In this document: piece by piece, positions 8,754-16,501 of the stretch
How positions within the stretch are numbered: the stretch's first letter is position 1
Layout of the letters: each line of letters opens with the position of its first letter
Assembly: GCF_016765585.1 (NCBI RefSeq)
Contig: NZ_JAESWC010000002.1
Coordinates: forward strand, 372,001-436,000
Direction: 5' to 3'
Origin: Clostridium rhizosphaerae
GTDB taxonomy: Bacteria; Bacillota; Clostridia; Clostridiales; Clostridiaceae
Length of the DNA stretch: 64,000 nucleotides
The notes under the pieces: generated by a model
Seen by the model: the letters and a program-made list of their open reading frames with translations, nothing else
Databases searched by the model: none
Told to the model about the DNA's origin: nothing
Made by a program: the position numbers and the translations under genes

Positions 8754-9811
8754 TCATTATCGCCTTCCTTATAATACTTTACTGCATCATTAAAACCGTT
8801 TTCTATAGCATGTGGAATAGGTAAATCTACCATTGTTTTTAATCCTGCTGAGCTTGCAATTACTTGAGGTATCATATTTACTGCAACAGCCATTGTACCA
8901 ATACCTCCAGGTGTTTCAGGCTTAATTGATAGATGCATGTCAGGATCTCCTTTTATAAATATATAATCCCCTGTGTCTACTCCTTCGCTTTCAGGATGAA
9001 TTTGCTGAGGATGCTCGAGGGTTATTACTGGCTTTCCATTTCTCATTCCATAGCCTATATGAGCACAACCTGCTACCATACCAGGTTCAACTTTTACATA
9101 AGGAGTCTCTCTGTATGTGTTTGATACAATAGGTTCTCTAGTTTCAATAATTTCATCTATCTCAATACCTAAAGCTTTCGCGATCATTGGTATTGACTGT
9201 TTAAAACCAATGTGACCAACTATAGTTCCATCTTTAATTCCTTTTTCAAAGTCTTCAACTGTTGTTCCAACTCCCTGTGTTTTCATTACTGTTGTCCCAA
9301 ATGGAGAAAGATCATTTACTCTTGAAGCTGTTATTGATTGCACTTTTCTGCATGCTGCTGATAATGTAATTATAAGAGTATCTAAAACAAAGCCTGGATT
9401 TACTCCTGTACCTAAAATTGTTACATTATTCTCTTTTGCAAGCTTATTCATCTCTTCTGCTAAATCTTTATCAGCTGTATACGGATAAGCCATTTCTTCA
9501 GCTATGGTTATGCAGTTAATTTTGTTTTGCACTATATGTTTTATATATGGATAAACATTTTTAACAAATGAATCAATTGCAAGTATTACAATATCAGCTT
9601 TTGTTTTATTTATTGTTTCTTCAAAATTACCAGATACAATAATCTTCAAATTACTATTTATACCTAAAACTTCTCCCAAATCTTTTCCTATCTTGTTTTC
9701 GCTGCTGTCAACTGCAGCCACAATTTCAATTCCTTTCTTATCAAGTATCATTTTAGCCATTCCGCTCCCCATAGCTCCAAGGCCGCACATAATTACTTTT
9801 ACTTTATCCAT
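8750..9811 (-). CDS. ord: 2,4-diaminopentanoate dehydrogenase
   Basis: 353-residue NAD(P)-dependent oxidative deaminase that converts (2R,4S)-2,4-diaminopentanoate to 2-amino-4-oxopentanoate plus ammonia. The N-terminal Rossmann fold is marked by CGLGAMGSGM at residues 8-17; the C-terminal domain resembles the dihydrodipicolinate-reductase-like group. It is the first gene of the ornithine operon, with AGGGGGAG upstream of its ATG. A -24/-12 promoter lies about 45 bp upstream and two inverted repeats lie further up, so its transcription probably depends on the activator encoded at 10131. Confidence 0.95.
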   Translation of the reverse strand: MDKVKVIMCGLGAMGSGMAKMILDKKGIEIVAAVDSSENKIGKDLGEVLGINSNLKIIVSGNFEETINKTKADIVILAIDSFVKNVYPYIKHIVQNKINCITIAEEMAYPYTADKDLAEEMNKLAKENNVTILGTGVNPGFVLDTLIITLSAACRKVQSITASRVNDLSPFGTTVMKTQGVGTTVEDFEKGIKDGTIVGHIGFKQSIPMIAKALGIEIDEIIETREPIVSNTYRETPYVKVEPGMVAGCAHIGYGMRNGKPVITLEHPQQIHPESEGVDTGDYIFIKGDPDMHLSIKPETPGGIGTMAVAVNMIPQVIASSAGLKTMVDLPIPHAIENGFNDAVKYYKEGDNE

Positions 9812-9855
9812 TTGTAACTCCCCCTAATTTTAAATATATTTACACTTATACTTTA

Positions 9856-9870
9856 GCAACAATCATGCCA
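9856..9870 (-). promoter_or_regulatory. Sigma-54 (-24/-12) promoter of the ornithine operon
   Basis: The minus strand reads TGGCATGATTGTTGC: TGGCA, seven bases, then TGC, the defining GG/GC geometry of RpoN promoters. The expected transcription start near 9844 leaves a short leader of about 33 nt before the ord ATG. A gene for a sigma-54 activator is immediately upstream, which supports function. Confidence 0.88.
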
Positions 9871-9925
9871 ATAGTAATATTTCCCAACAAGTATTTAATT
9901 TTATATTTTAACCAATATAAGTAAA

Positions 9926-9961
9926 AAACCTAGGCAAAATGAATAACTTTCGCCTAGGTTT
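9926..9961 (-). terminator. Terminator of the sigma-54 activator gene
   Basis: A 10-bp perfect stem (AAACCTAGGC / GCCTAGGTTT) with a 16-nt loop is followed on the minus strand by a T-run (TTTTTTAC). It separates transcription of the activator gene from the ord promoter downstream. Confidence 0.85.
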
Positions 9962-10026
9962 AATATTTATACATAATTTAACAGATGTCATAATATTTTG
10001 ATAACTGTTTTAGTTATAAAAATAAG

Positions 10027-10044
10027 GTGCAAACTTTTTTGCAC
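10027..10044. promoter_or_regulatory. Putative upstream activator site 1 (inverted repeat)
   Basis: GTGCAAA-CTTT-TTTGCAC, a perfect 7-bp inverted repeat with a 4-bp centre. It is identical to the site at 10100-10117 and lies about 190 bp upstream of the predicted ord transcription start, a typical enhancer distance for RpoN activators. Inferred to bind the Fis-type helix-turn-helix of the adjacent regulator. Confidence 0.78.
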
Positions 10045-10099
10045 AAACCAAATTATAGCTCTTATATCAAGCATCGCTTATATGACTATCAAATTATTA

Positions 10100-10117
10100 G
10101 TGCAAACTTTTTTGCAC
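10100..10117. promoter_or_regulatory. Putative upstream activator site 2 (inverted repeat)
   Basis: A second exact copy of the 18-bp inverted repeat at 10027-10044. The centres are 73 bp apart, close to seven helical turns, so both would face the same side of DNA. It begins 13 bp downstream (minus strand) of the activator stop codon. Confidence 0.78.
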
Positions 10118-10130
10118 CAATATGCCGATT

Positions 10131-11507
10131 TTAAAGCAGTTCATATTTTTTTATCTTATACTGCAAATTCTGTCTAGATATTTTTAAATATGCAGCGGCC
10201 TTTGATATATTGCAATTATATCTTTTTAAAGCATTTAAAATAATTTTCTTTTCAATATTATCTTTGTATTCCTCTAAAGATAATCCACGAAGATCAAAAG
10301 CATCATTCGTTACTTCCAATGCAGCAGATTCAATTTTAAAAATTCTATTCTCAACATATTCCTTTGATATGTATAAATTATTGTCTATCATATTCATAGC
10401 ATATTCAATAGTATTTTTAAGTTCTCTAATATTGCCTGGCCATTCATAATTCATAAACATGCTGCGAACTTCCTCATCTATATCACTTACATACTTACCC
10501 AGCATTTTATTATAATGGTTGATAAAATGCTTTACCAGAACATCAATATCTTCTTTTCTTTTCCTCAAGGGTGGCACATCTATTCTAATCACACTAATTC
10601 GGTAATAAAAATCCTTTCTAAGCTTTCCTTCCTTAATTAGTTTTTCTGGTTCTTCATTTAATGTTGCAATAATTCTAACATTTGTGTCTATAGTTTTATT
10701 GCTTCCTAAAGGTCTAATATAACATTCCTGAAGAACCCGAAGCAGCTTGGACTGAAGAGTTGTATCCATAGAATTTATTTCATCAAGCAGTATGGTTCCA
10801 CCATTAGCCTCTTCAAAAAGTCCTCTCTTATTTTCTGCTCCTGTGAAACTGCCCGTAACTGTGCCAAATAACATTGCCTCTAAAAGGCTGCTTGGTATAG
10901 CTGCACAGTTTACAGCTACAAACGGCATGTCCTTCCTTATTCCATTATAATGTATACTTTGTGCAAATAATTCTTTTCCGCAGCCAGTTTCGCCATAAAC
11001 AAGAACTGAAGAATTTGATAAACTTGCTCTCATTGCCTTGTTCACAGAATCTTTAAGAGCTAAACTTTTTCCAATTATATCTTTGAAAGTATAGCTGTTT
11101 TTACTGTTTATATTTTTTTTCTCTAATCTGCATATTTTTTCGCTTAACTCCTTAAGCTGTGTCATATCCTTAGAAATTTCTATAGCCGCGACTATATCAC
11201 TGTTATATAAAACGGGTATAGTTGTATTAATAGTAGTTACTTCCTTTCCATAATGACTGCTGTAATGCTGAATAACATCAACATATTTTTCTTTATTCTT
11301 TAAAGCATTCATAAGCGTAGAAGATTCCTCTTCTACGCCTTTTAAGTATTCAACTACTTTTTTCCCTATTACTTCTTCAGATCTTAAGCCTTCAACTTTA
11401 CTCATAGCATCATTATAGTAAATAGTTCTTCCTCTATTATCTACTATTTGTACTCCAACATCTAAGTTTTCCAGTAAACTTAATAAGATGTTCTCAACTT
11501 TGCTCAT
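10131..11507 (-). CDS. ordR: Sigma-54-dependent activator, PAS-AAA+-Fis, of ornithine catabolism
   Basis: 458-residue enhancer-binding protein. A PAS sensor domain (about 1-115) is followed by the AAA+ domain with Walker A GETGCGKE (172-179) and Walker B TILLDE (238-243), and a C-terminal Fis-type helix-turn-helix (about 418-458, with NISKAAAYLKISRQNLQYKI). The sigma-54-contacting L1 loop reads GSFTGA (219-224) instead of the canonical GAFTGA. The gene ends 320 bp upstream of ord, whose promoter is -24/-12 type, so control of the ornithine operon is the strong inference; the name follows that role. The PAS ligand is unknown. It begins 22 bp after glyA and may be co-transcribed with it. Confidence 0.92.
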   Translation of the reverse strand: MSKVENILLSLLENLDVGVQIVDNRGRTIYYNDAMSKVEGLRSEEVIGKKVVEYLKGVEEESSTLMNALKNKEKYVDVIQHYSSHYGKEVTTINTTIPVLYNSDIVAAIEISKDMTQLKELSEKICRLEKKNINSKNSYTFKDIIGKSLALKDSVNKAMRASLSNSSVLVYGETGCGKELFAQSIHYNGIRKDMPFVAVNCAAIPSSLLEAMLFGTVTGSFTGAENKRGLFEEANGGTILLDEINSMDTTLQSKLLRVLQECYIRPLGSNKTIDTNVRIIATLNEEPEKLIKEGKLRKDFYYRISVIRIDVPPLRKRKEDIDVLVKHFINHYNKMLGKYVSDIDEEVRSMFMNYEWPGNIRELKNTIEYAMNMIDNNLYISKEYVENRIFKIESAALEVTNDAFDLRGLSLEEYKDNIEKKIILNALKRYNCNISKAAAYLKISRQNLQYKIKKYELL

Positions 11508-11529
11508 ATATTTACTCCTAATTTAAAAG

Positions 11530-12762
11530 TTAATATATAGGAAATTTACTGCAAATTTCATGAACCTTCTGAGTAACTTCATTCTTCTCAGAGCCTCTGC
11601 TTTCAATTACTTTGTTTATTAAATAAGCAATTTCCTTCATCTCTTGCTCTTTAAATCCCCTGGTAGTAACTGCAGCTGTTCCGATTCTAATACCACTTGT
11701 TACAAAAGGACTTAGAGTCTCAAATGGAATAGTATTCTTATTAACGGTTATTCTTGACTCATCTAATAATTTTTCAGCATCTTTGCCTGTTATGCCTTTA
11801 TTGGTTAAATCCACTAAGAGTAAATGGTTATCTGTTCCTCCTGAAACAAGCCTAAAACCGTAGCGAACTAACTCATCACCAAGTACTGCAGCATTTTTAA
11901 CAACCTGTTCTATATATTTATTAAATCCTTCCTCTTCAGCCTCTTTAAAACACACTGCTTTTGCAGCAATTACATGCATTAAAGGTCCGCCCTGCATACC
12001 AGGAAATATGGACTTATCAATTTCTTTGGCATACTTTTCCTTACAGAGTATTGCTCCTCCTCTTGGACCTCTTAAAGTCTTATGTGTAGTAGTTGTCACA
12101 AAATCAGCATAAGGCACAGGTGAAGGATGTACACCAGCAGCTACCAATCCAGCAATATGAGCCATATCTACCATAAGCAGCGCATTAACTTCATCGGCAA
12201 TTTCTCTAAACTTCTTAAAGTCAATTATTCTTGGGTATGCACTTGCACCTGCAACTATCATTTTAGGTTTATGTAAGTTGGCTAGCTTCCTAACCTCTTC
12301 ATAGTCTATTTGTTCTGTGTTTTTATTTACTCCATAAGAAACAAAGTTAAAGAGTTTACCTGAAAAATTAACAGGGCTCCCATGTGTAAGATGACCTCCA
12401 TGGCTTAAATTCATTCCTAAAATTGTATCACCAGGTTTTAAAAAAGCAAAATAAACTGCCATATTCGCTTGCGATCCTGCATGCGGCTGAACATTAGCAT
12501 GTTCTGCATTAAACAGCTTTTTCATTCTTTCCCTTGCTAAATTTTCAATCTCGTCAACAATCTCACATCCGCCATAATATCTTTTTCCCGGATATCCTTC
12601 GGCATACTTATTTGTAAGCTGTGAACCCATAGCTTCCATAACTGACTTGCTTACAAAGTTCTCTGATGCTATAAGCTCGATATTATTTTCTTGCCTTTGA
12701 TTCTCTCTTTGCATTATTGAAAAAATTTCAGAATCAGTATTTTTAATGTCATTAAACTCCAT
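11530..12762 (-). CDS. glyA: Serine hydroxymethyltransferase
   Basis: 410-residue PLP enzyme that interconverts serine plus tetrahydrofolate with glycine plus 5,10-methylene-tetrahydrofolate. The PLP lysine is Lys228 in [14 protein letters not shown]; other signatures are ELIASENF near the N-terminus and [10 protein letters not shown]. Length is normal. It has its own sigma-A promoter upstream and is followed after 22 bp by the sigma-54 activator gene, an unusual pairing for a housekeeping one-carbon gene. SD is AGGGGTG a few bases before the ATG. Confidence 0.97.
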   Translation of the reverse strand: MEFNDIKNTDSEIFSIMQRENQRQENNIELIASENFVSKSVMEAMGSQLTNKYAEGYPGKRYYGGCEIVDEIENLARERMKKLFNAEHANVQPHAGSQANMAVYFAFLKPGDTILGMNLSHGGHLTHGSPVNFSGKLFNFVSYGVNKNTEQIDYEEVRKLANLHKPKMIVAGASAYPRIIDFKKFREIADEVNALLMVDMAHIAGLVAAGVHPSPVPYADFVTTTTHKTLRGPRGGAILCKEKYAKEIDKSIFPGMQGGPLMHVIAAKAVCFKEAEEEGFNKYIEQVVKNAAVLGDELVRYGFRLVSGGTDNHLLLVDLTNKGITGKDAEKLLDESRITVNKNTIPFETLSPFVTSGIRIGTAAVTTRGFKEQEMKEIAYLINKVIESRGSEKNEVTQKVHEICSKFPIY

Positions 12763-12833
12763 TAGTGTAACACCCCTTTATAAATATTATGAATATAAAA
12801 CTAGATTTCTATATAAATATGTAACTATATAAG

Positions 12834-12862
12834 ATTATAAGTCTCCTTACCACATTTATCAA
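12834..12862 (-). promoter_or_regulatory. Sigma-A promoter of glyA
   Basis: The minus strand reads TTGATA (12857-12862), 17 bp, then TATAAT (12834-12839), about 72 bp upstream of the glyA ATG. It probably also drives the downstream activator gene, since only 22 bp separate the two. Confidence 0.75.
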
Positions 12863-12938
12863 GCAATATTGCATTTAGAAGTGCTTATTTACAAAATATT
12901 CAGATATGTTCACTACCTATATTTATATGCTATAATAA

Positions 12939-13088
12939 AATATTGTTATATTTGAACTTATATAATGCTATAAAGTTCTTACATTAACGAGGTCATAAAA
13001 TATCCAATCTTCAAGGATTTTTGGGACATTGTTAATTTATTAGAACTTTGCATTGTTTATTATAAAATCTTATTAGGATGTGATAATT
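12939..13088 (+). promoter_or_regulatory. Promoter and structured leader of the ThrE-type exporter
   Basis: A TATAAT at about 12940 (with TTCACT 16 bp upstream as a weak -35) would start a leader of about 135 nt. Within it AAAGTTCT (12972-12979) pairs with AGAACTTT (13042-13049); inner pairs include TTAAC/GTTAA and an inner stem around TATCC / GGAT. It has no T-run, so it is not a terminator. It matched no riboswitch family I recognise. The remaining part of the 326-bp gap holds the glyA promoter. Confidence 0.4.
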
Positions 13089-13862
13089 ATGCATAACAAT
13101 AAAGTAATACATCTAGCTGCCTATGCAGGTAAGATAATTCTTGAAAATGGTGGTGAGACCTATAGAGTAGAAGAAACAATAATAAGAATTTGTGATGCAT
13201 ATGGACTTAAGGATGCTGAAAGTTACGTTACTCCAACTGGAATTATGATTTCAGCAGTAGATACTACAGGCAATACAATTTCCTTAATAAAAAGAATTAA
13301 ATCCAGAACTGTCAACTTAGAAAAAATTTCTTATGTTAATGACTTATCGCGAAGTATAAAACAAAAAAATTTATCAATTGATATTGTAAAGGATGAGCTT
13401 AATAAAATCAATAATCTTTCCAGGTATGGCTTAAAAACCACATTATTTTTTTCTTCAATTTCTGCAGGTTTTTTCACTCTACTTTTTGGAGGTAACATTT
13501 ATGATTTTATTATATCCTTCTTTATCGGAATGATTATAAAATATATATCCATAAAACTTAGCAGAATTAATATCAACGAGTTTTTTATTAATGTTTTAGG
13601 TGGGGCTATAGCGGCCTTGATTGCCTTAATTGCAGTAGAGTTAAATCTTGCAAACAACGTAGATAAAATTATTATAGGTTCTATAATGCTTTTAGTACCT
13701 GGTTTAGCTATAACTAACGCAATTCGAGATACCATTGCAGGTGATCTTGTATCTGGAATATCAAGAGCTTTAGAAGCATTTTTAATTGCTGTTGCTATAG
13801 CTGTTGGATCAGGTATCATATTAAAACTTTGGGTAAACTATTTTGGAGGTATAATAAGATGA
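13089..13862 (+). CDS. Threonine/serine exporter, ThrE N-terminal-type subunit (DUF1212)
   Basis: 257-residue membrane protein. A soluble N-terminal part (about 1-110, with the conserved ENGGETYRVEETI segment) is followed by about five hydrophobic segments from residue 115 to the end. In full-length ThrE the two halves are one protein; here, as in many Firmicutes, they are separate genes. The ATG chosen has AGGATGTG upstream; a GTG 9 bp earlier is part of that SD. It overlaps the next gene by 4 bp (ATGA), so the two probably form one transporter exporting threonine/serine or related small molecules. Confidence 0.85.
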   Translation: MHNNKVIHLAAYAGKIILENGGETYRVEETIIRICDAYGLKDAESYVTPTGIMISAVDTTGNTISLIKRIKSRTVNLEKISYVNDLSRSIKQKNLSIDIVKDELNKINNLSRYGLKTTLFFSSISAGFFTLLFGGNIYDFIISFFIGMIIKYISIKLSRININEFFINVLGGAIAALIALIAVELNLANNVDKIIIGSIMLLVPGLAITNAIRDTIAGDLVSGISRALEAFLIAVAIAVGSGIILKLWVNYFGGIIR

Positions 13863-14308
13863 TAATAAAATCTATTTACGCTTTATTTGCCACCTTAGGT
13901 TTTGGTGTAATATTTAACATAAAAGGTAAAAATCTTATCTTTGCTTCTATTGGAGGTTTTATAACTTGGTTTCTTTATCTTTTTTCTCTTGAAATTTCGA
14001 GTTCCAATTTAATAGCTTTATTTACAGCTTCGGTAGCTGCAGGTTTATACTCAGAAGTTTTTGCACGCATCCTAAAAGCGCCAGTTACAATATTTTCAAT
14101 TTGTTCAATTATACCGCTTGTCCCAGGGGGAGCAATGTACTACACTATGCTTGAATCCATTCAAGGGAATATAAATAAGTTTTTAAGTACTGGTCTTGAT
14201 GCTTTATCTAGTGCTGGTGCCATTGCCGCCGGAATATTATTAGCCTCTTCCATTACTAAATTAATACTAGTATTTAATAGTAAAAAAAGAATCTCTAGCA
14301 GCCGCTAG
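13859..14308 (+). CDS. Threonine/serine exporter, ThrE C-terminal-type subunit
   Basis: 149-residue membrane protein, nearly all hydrophobic, with about four transmembrane helices and the conserved SIIPLVPGGAMYYTM motif of the ThrE second half. It starts at ATG behind GGAGGT, overlapping the first-subunit stop (ATGA). Its last codons form part of the terminator stem that follows. Substrate inferred only from family. Confidence 0.85.
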   Translation: MIIKSIYALFATLGFGVIFNIKGKNLIFASIGGFITWFLYLFSLEISSSNLIALFTASVAAGLYSEVFARILKAPVTIFSICSIIPLVPGGAMYYTMLESIQGNINKFLSTGLDALSSAGAIAAGILLASSITKLILVFNSKKRISSSR

Positions 14309-14313
14309 AGATT
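14290..14313. terminator. Bidirectional terminator after the ThrE pair
   Basis: A 10-bp perfect stem (AATCTCTAGC / GCTAGAGATT) with a 4-nt loop, flanked by an A-run on the left and TTATTTTAT on the right. It overlaps the stop codon of the plus-strand gene and ends at the stop codon of the convergent regulator. Confidence 0.85.
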
Positions 14314-14574
14314 TTATTTTATAAACATGAGTAAAGCATCCATTATTTCATCAACTTTATCTTTAGGGAAGCAGTTACTTTCTTCATCAGTAATACAATT
14401 TTTTGCGTAGTTTTCTAGAACAATTCCTCCAACCTTATTTAAGGCAGATCTTATTGCAGCAATTTGAATTAGAACTTCTTTGCAATTTGAATCTGACTCA
14501 ATCATTTTTTGCACACCTTTTACTTGTCCTTCGATCCTTTTCAATCGGTTTTGAATATCTTTCTTAGAATTCAT
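14314..14574 (-). CDS. CsoR/FrmR/CstR-family metal- or persulfide-sensing repressor
   Basis: 86-residue all-alpha repressor of the DUF156 family (RLKRIEGQVKGVQKMI start, LIQIAAIRSALNKVGG core). Cys31 and Cys60 occupy the two family cysteine positions. The histidine copper ligand expected four residues before the second cysteine is Tyr56, so a canonical Cu(I) site is missing. This resembles persulfide-sensing CstR, which uses Cys31/Cys60. An imperfect palindrome at 14579-14597 (TACTCC...GGATA) overlaps its SD and could be an operator. Targets are not evident; the convergent exporter pair is the only neighbour besides aspS. Confidence 0.82.
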   Translation of the reverse strand: MNSKKDIQNRLKRIEGQVKGVQKMIESDSNCKEVLIQIAAIRSALNKVGGIVLENYAKNCITDEESNCFPKDKVDEIMDALLMFIK

Positions 14575-14609
14575 TTTTTATACTCCTTTATAGGATAAAA
14601 TAAAAATAT

Positions 14610-14634
14610 ATCTGTGCCCTTATCGAGCACAGAT
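14610..14634 (-). terminator. Terminator of aspS
   Basis: An 8-bp perfect stem (ATCTGTGC / GCACAGAT) with a 9-nt loop is followed on the minus strand by ATATTTTTATTTT. It lies in the gap between aspS and the CsoR-family gene. Confidence 0.8.
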
Positions 14635-14646
14635 TTTTAAATATAA

Positions 14647-16431
14647 TTAAATATCTTTTACATCAACTTTCAAACCAAGTTCTTTTAGCTGATTAATATC
14701 AACTATATTTGGTGCTTCTGTCATAGGGTCAAAAGCATTTTGATTTTTAGGAAATGCTATTACATCTTTTATATTGTCAGTTCCAGTTAAGAACATTATT
14801 AATCTATCAAATCCAAAAGCTAAACCGCCGTGAGGTGGTGGTCCAAACTTAAAGGCTTCAAGTAAAAATCCAAATCTCTCCCAAGCCTTTTCTTTTGTAA
14901 AGCCGAGTACATTAAACATCTTTTCCTGTAATGAAGAGTCATGTATTCTTATACTTCCTCCTCCTAGTTCTTCACCATTTAGTACTATATCATAAGCTTT
15001 TGCTCTAACTCTTGAAGGATCAGTATCTAAATATTCTATGTCTTCATCCATAGGTGCTGTAAATGGATGGTGTTCTGCTTGATATCTATTTTCTTCCTCA
15101 TTATATGATACTAATGGGAACTCAGTAACCCATACAAAATTAAACTCGTTATTATCCTTTAAAATCTCAAGTTTCTTTGCAAGTTCAAGTCTTAATGCTC
15201 CTAAAGCCTGCAAAACAACTTTATTTGAATCTGAAAGAATTAAAATTAAATCTCCAACCTTAGCATCCATCCTAGATATGATCTGCTGCATTTCTTCTTC
15301 TTTCAAAAATTTAGATATAGGTGACTTTATACCGTCTTCTTTATAAGCAATCCATGCTAAACCTTTAGCTTTATATGTTTTTACAAATTCGCCAAGCCTA
15401 TCTAAGTCTTTTCTTCCCATATTTGCACAATTATCAACTTTTATTGCTCTAATGCTTCCACCATTTTCAACTGCATCTTTAAACACTTTAAATTCACTGT
15501 TTAAAACAACATCAGTAATATTTGTAATTTCCATACCAAATCTTAAATCAGGTTTATCTGACCCGTATTTTTCCATAGCTTCTTTATAAGGCATTCTCTT
15601 AATAGGAGTTTCTACATCTACGTCTAAAACATCCTTAAATACTTTTTTTATCAATCCTTCGTTTATTGAAATAACATCATCCTGCTCAACAAAGCTCATT
15701 TCAATATCCACTTGTGTAAACTCCGGTTGTCTGTTTGCTCTTAAATCCTCATCTCTAAAACACTTTACTATTTGGAAATATCTATCAAAACCTGATACCA
15801 TTAAAAGCTGCTTAAATAATTGTGGGGATTGTGGAAGCGCGTAAAACATTCCTGGATAATTTCTGCTTGGAACAAGATAATCTCTAGCTCCTTCAGGTGT
15901 ACTTTTTGTAAGTATAGGTGTCTCTAATTCTAAGAAACTATTTTCATCAAAATAATCCCTTATTACTTTTGCAGTTTTATGCCTTATCATAAATATTTTC
16001 TGCATATCTGGTCTTCTTAAATCTAAGTACCTATATTTCATTCTTATATTTTCTGAAGCATCTAAATTTTCCTTTATGTAAATTGGTGTAGTTTCAGATT
16101 CAGATAATATTTTAACATTGTTACCTTTCAATTCAACTAAACCAGTTGGAATATTATTATTTGGTGATTCTCTTCTTACAATCTTACCAGTTACTGCTAT
16201 ACAATACTCTGATCTTATTGTGTCTGCCTTTAAAAATGCTTCTTTATCGATTTCTTCTCCAAAGACTACCTGCAAAATTCCAGTTCTGTCTCTTAAATCA
16301 ACAAAAATTAATCCTCCAAGGTTTCTCTTTCTCTGCACCCATCCCATTACTGTAACATTATTATCAATATTTGACTCTCTAAGTTCGCCACACATTATGG
16401 TTCTTTTAAGACCTAAAAGTGCTTCACCCAT
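14647..16431 (-). CDS. aspS: Aspartyl-tRNA synthetase
   Basis: 594-residue class II synthetase of the bacterial type. The OB-fold anticodon domain is at the N-terminus (GWVQRKRNLGGLIFVDLRDR), motif 2 is CFRDEDLRANRQPEFTQVD and motif 3 is GGLAFGFDRL (535-544), with a bacterial GAD insertion between them. Length is normal for bacteria. AGGAGGAG precedes the ATG. No T-box leader was found in the short gap to hemZ, so it is probably read as part of the relA-dtd-hemZ-aspS run. Confidence 0.97.
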   Translation of the reverse strand: MGEALLGLKRTIMCGELRESNIDNNVTVMGWVQRKRNLGGLIFVDLRDRTGILQVVFGEEIDKEAFLKADTIRSEYCIAVTGKIVRRESPNNNIPTGLVELKGNNVKILSESETTPIYIKENLDASENIRMKYRYLDLRRPDMQKIFMIRHKTAKVIRDYFDENSFLELETPILTKSTPEGARDYLVPSRNYPGMFYALPQSPQLFKQLLMVSGFDRYFQIVKCFRDEDLRANRQPEFTQVDIEMSFVEQDDVISINEGLIKKVFKDVLDVDVETPIKRMPYKEAMEKYGSDKPDLRFGMEITNITDVVLNSEFKVFKDAVENGGSIRAIKVDNCANMGRKDLDRLGEFVKTYKAKGLAWIAYKEDGIKSPISKFLKEEEMQQIISRMDAKVGDLILILSDSNKVVLQALGALRLELAKKLEILKDNNEFNFVWVTEFPLVSYNEEENRYQAEHHPFTAPMDEDIEYLDTDPSRVRAKAYDIVLNGEELGGGSIRIHDSSLQEKMFNVLGFTKEKAWERFGFLLEAFKFGPPPHGGLAFGFDRLIMFLTGTDNIKDVIAFPKNQNAFDPMTEAPNIVDINQLKELGLKVDVKDI

Positions 16432-16501
16432 TTTAACTCCTCCTTGTGTTGCTTTTTTAGCATATATAATTTTTTATGTATGTTGATATTAAATAACTTG
16501 T

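Noticed and set aside
16432-16501. T-box leader upstream of aspS
   Set aside because: The gap is only 70 bp and contains no T-box core or terminator hairpin.
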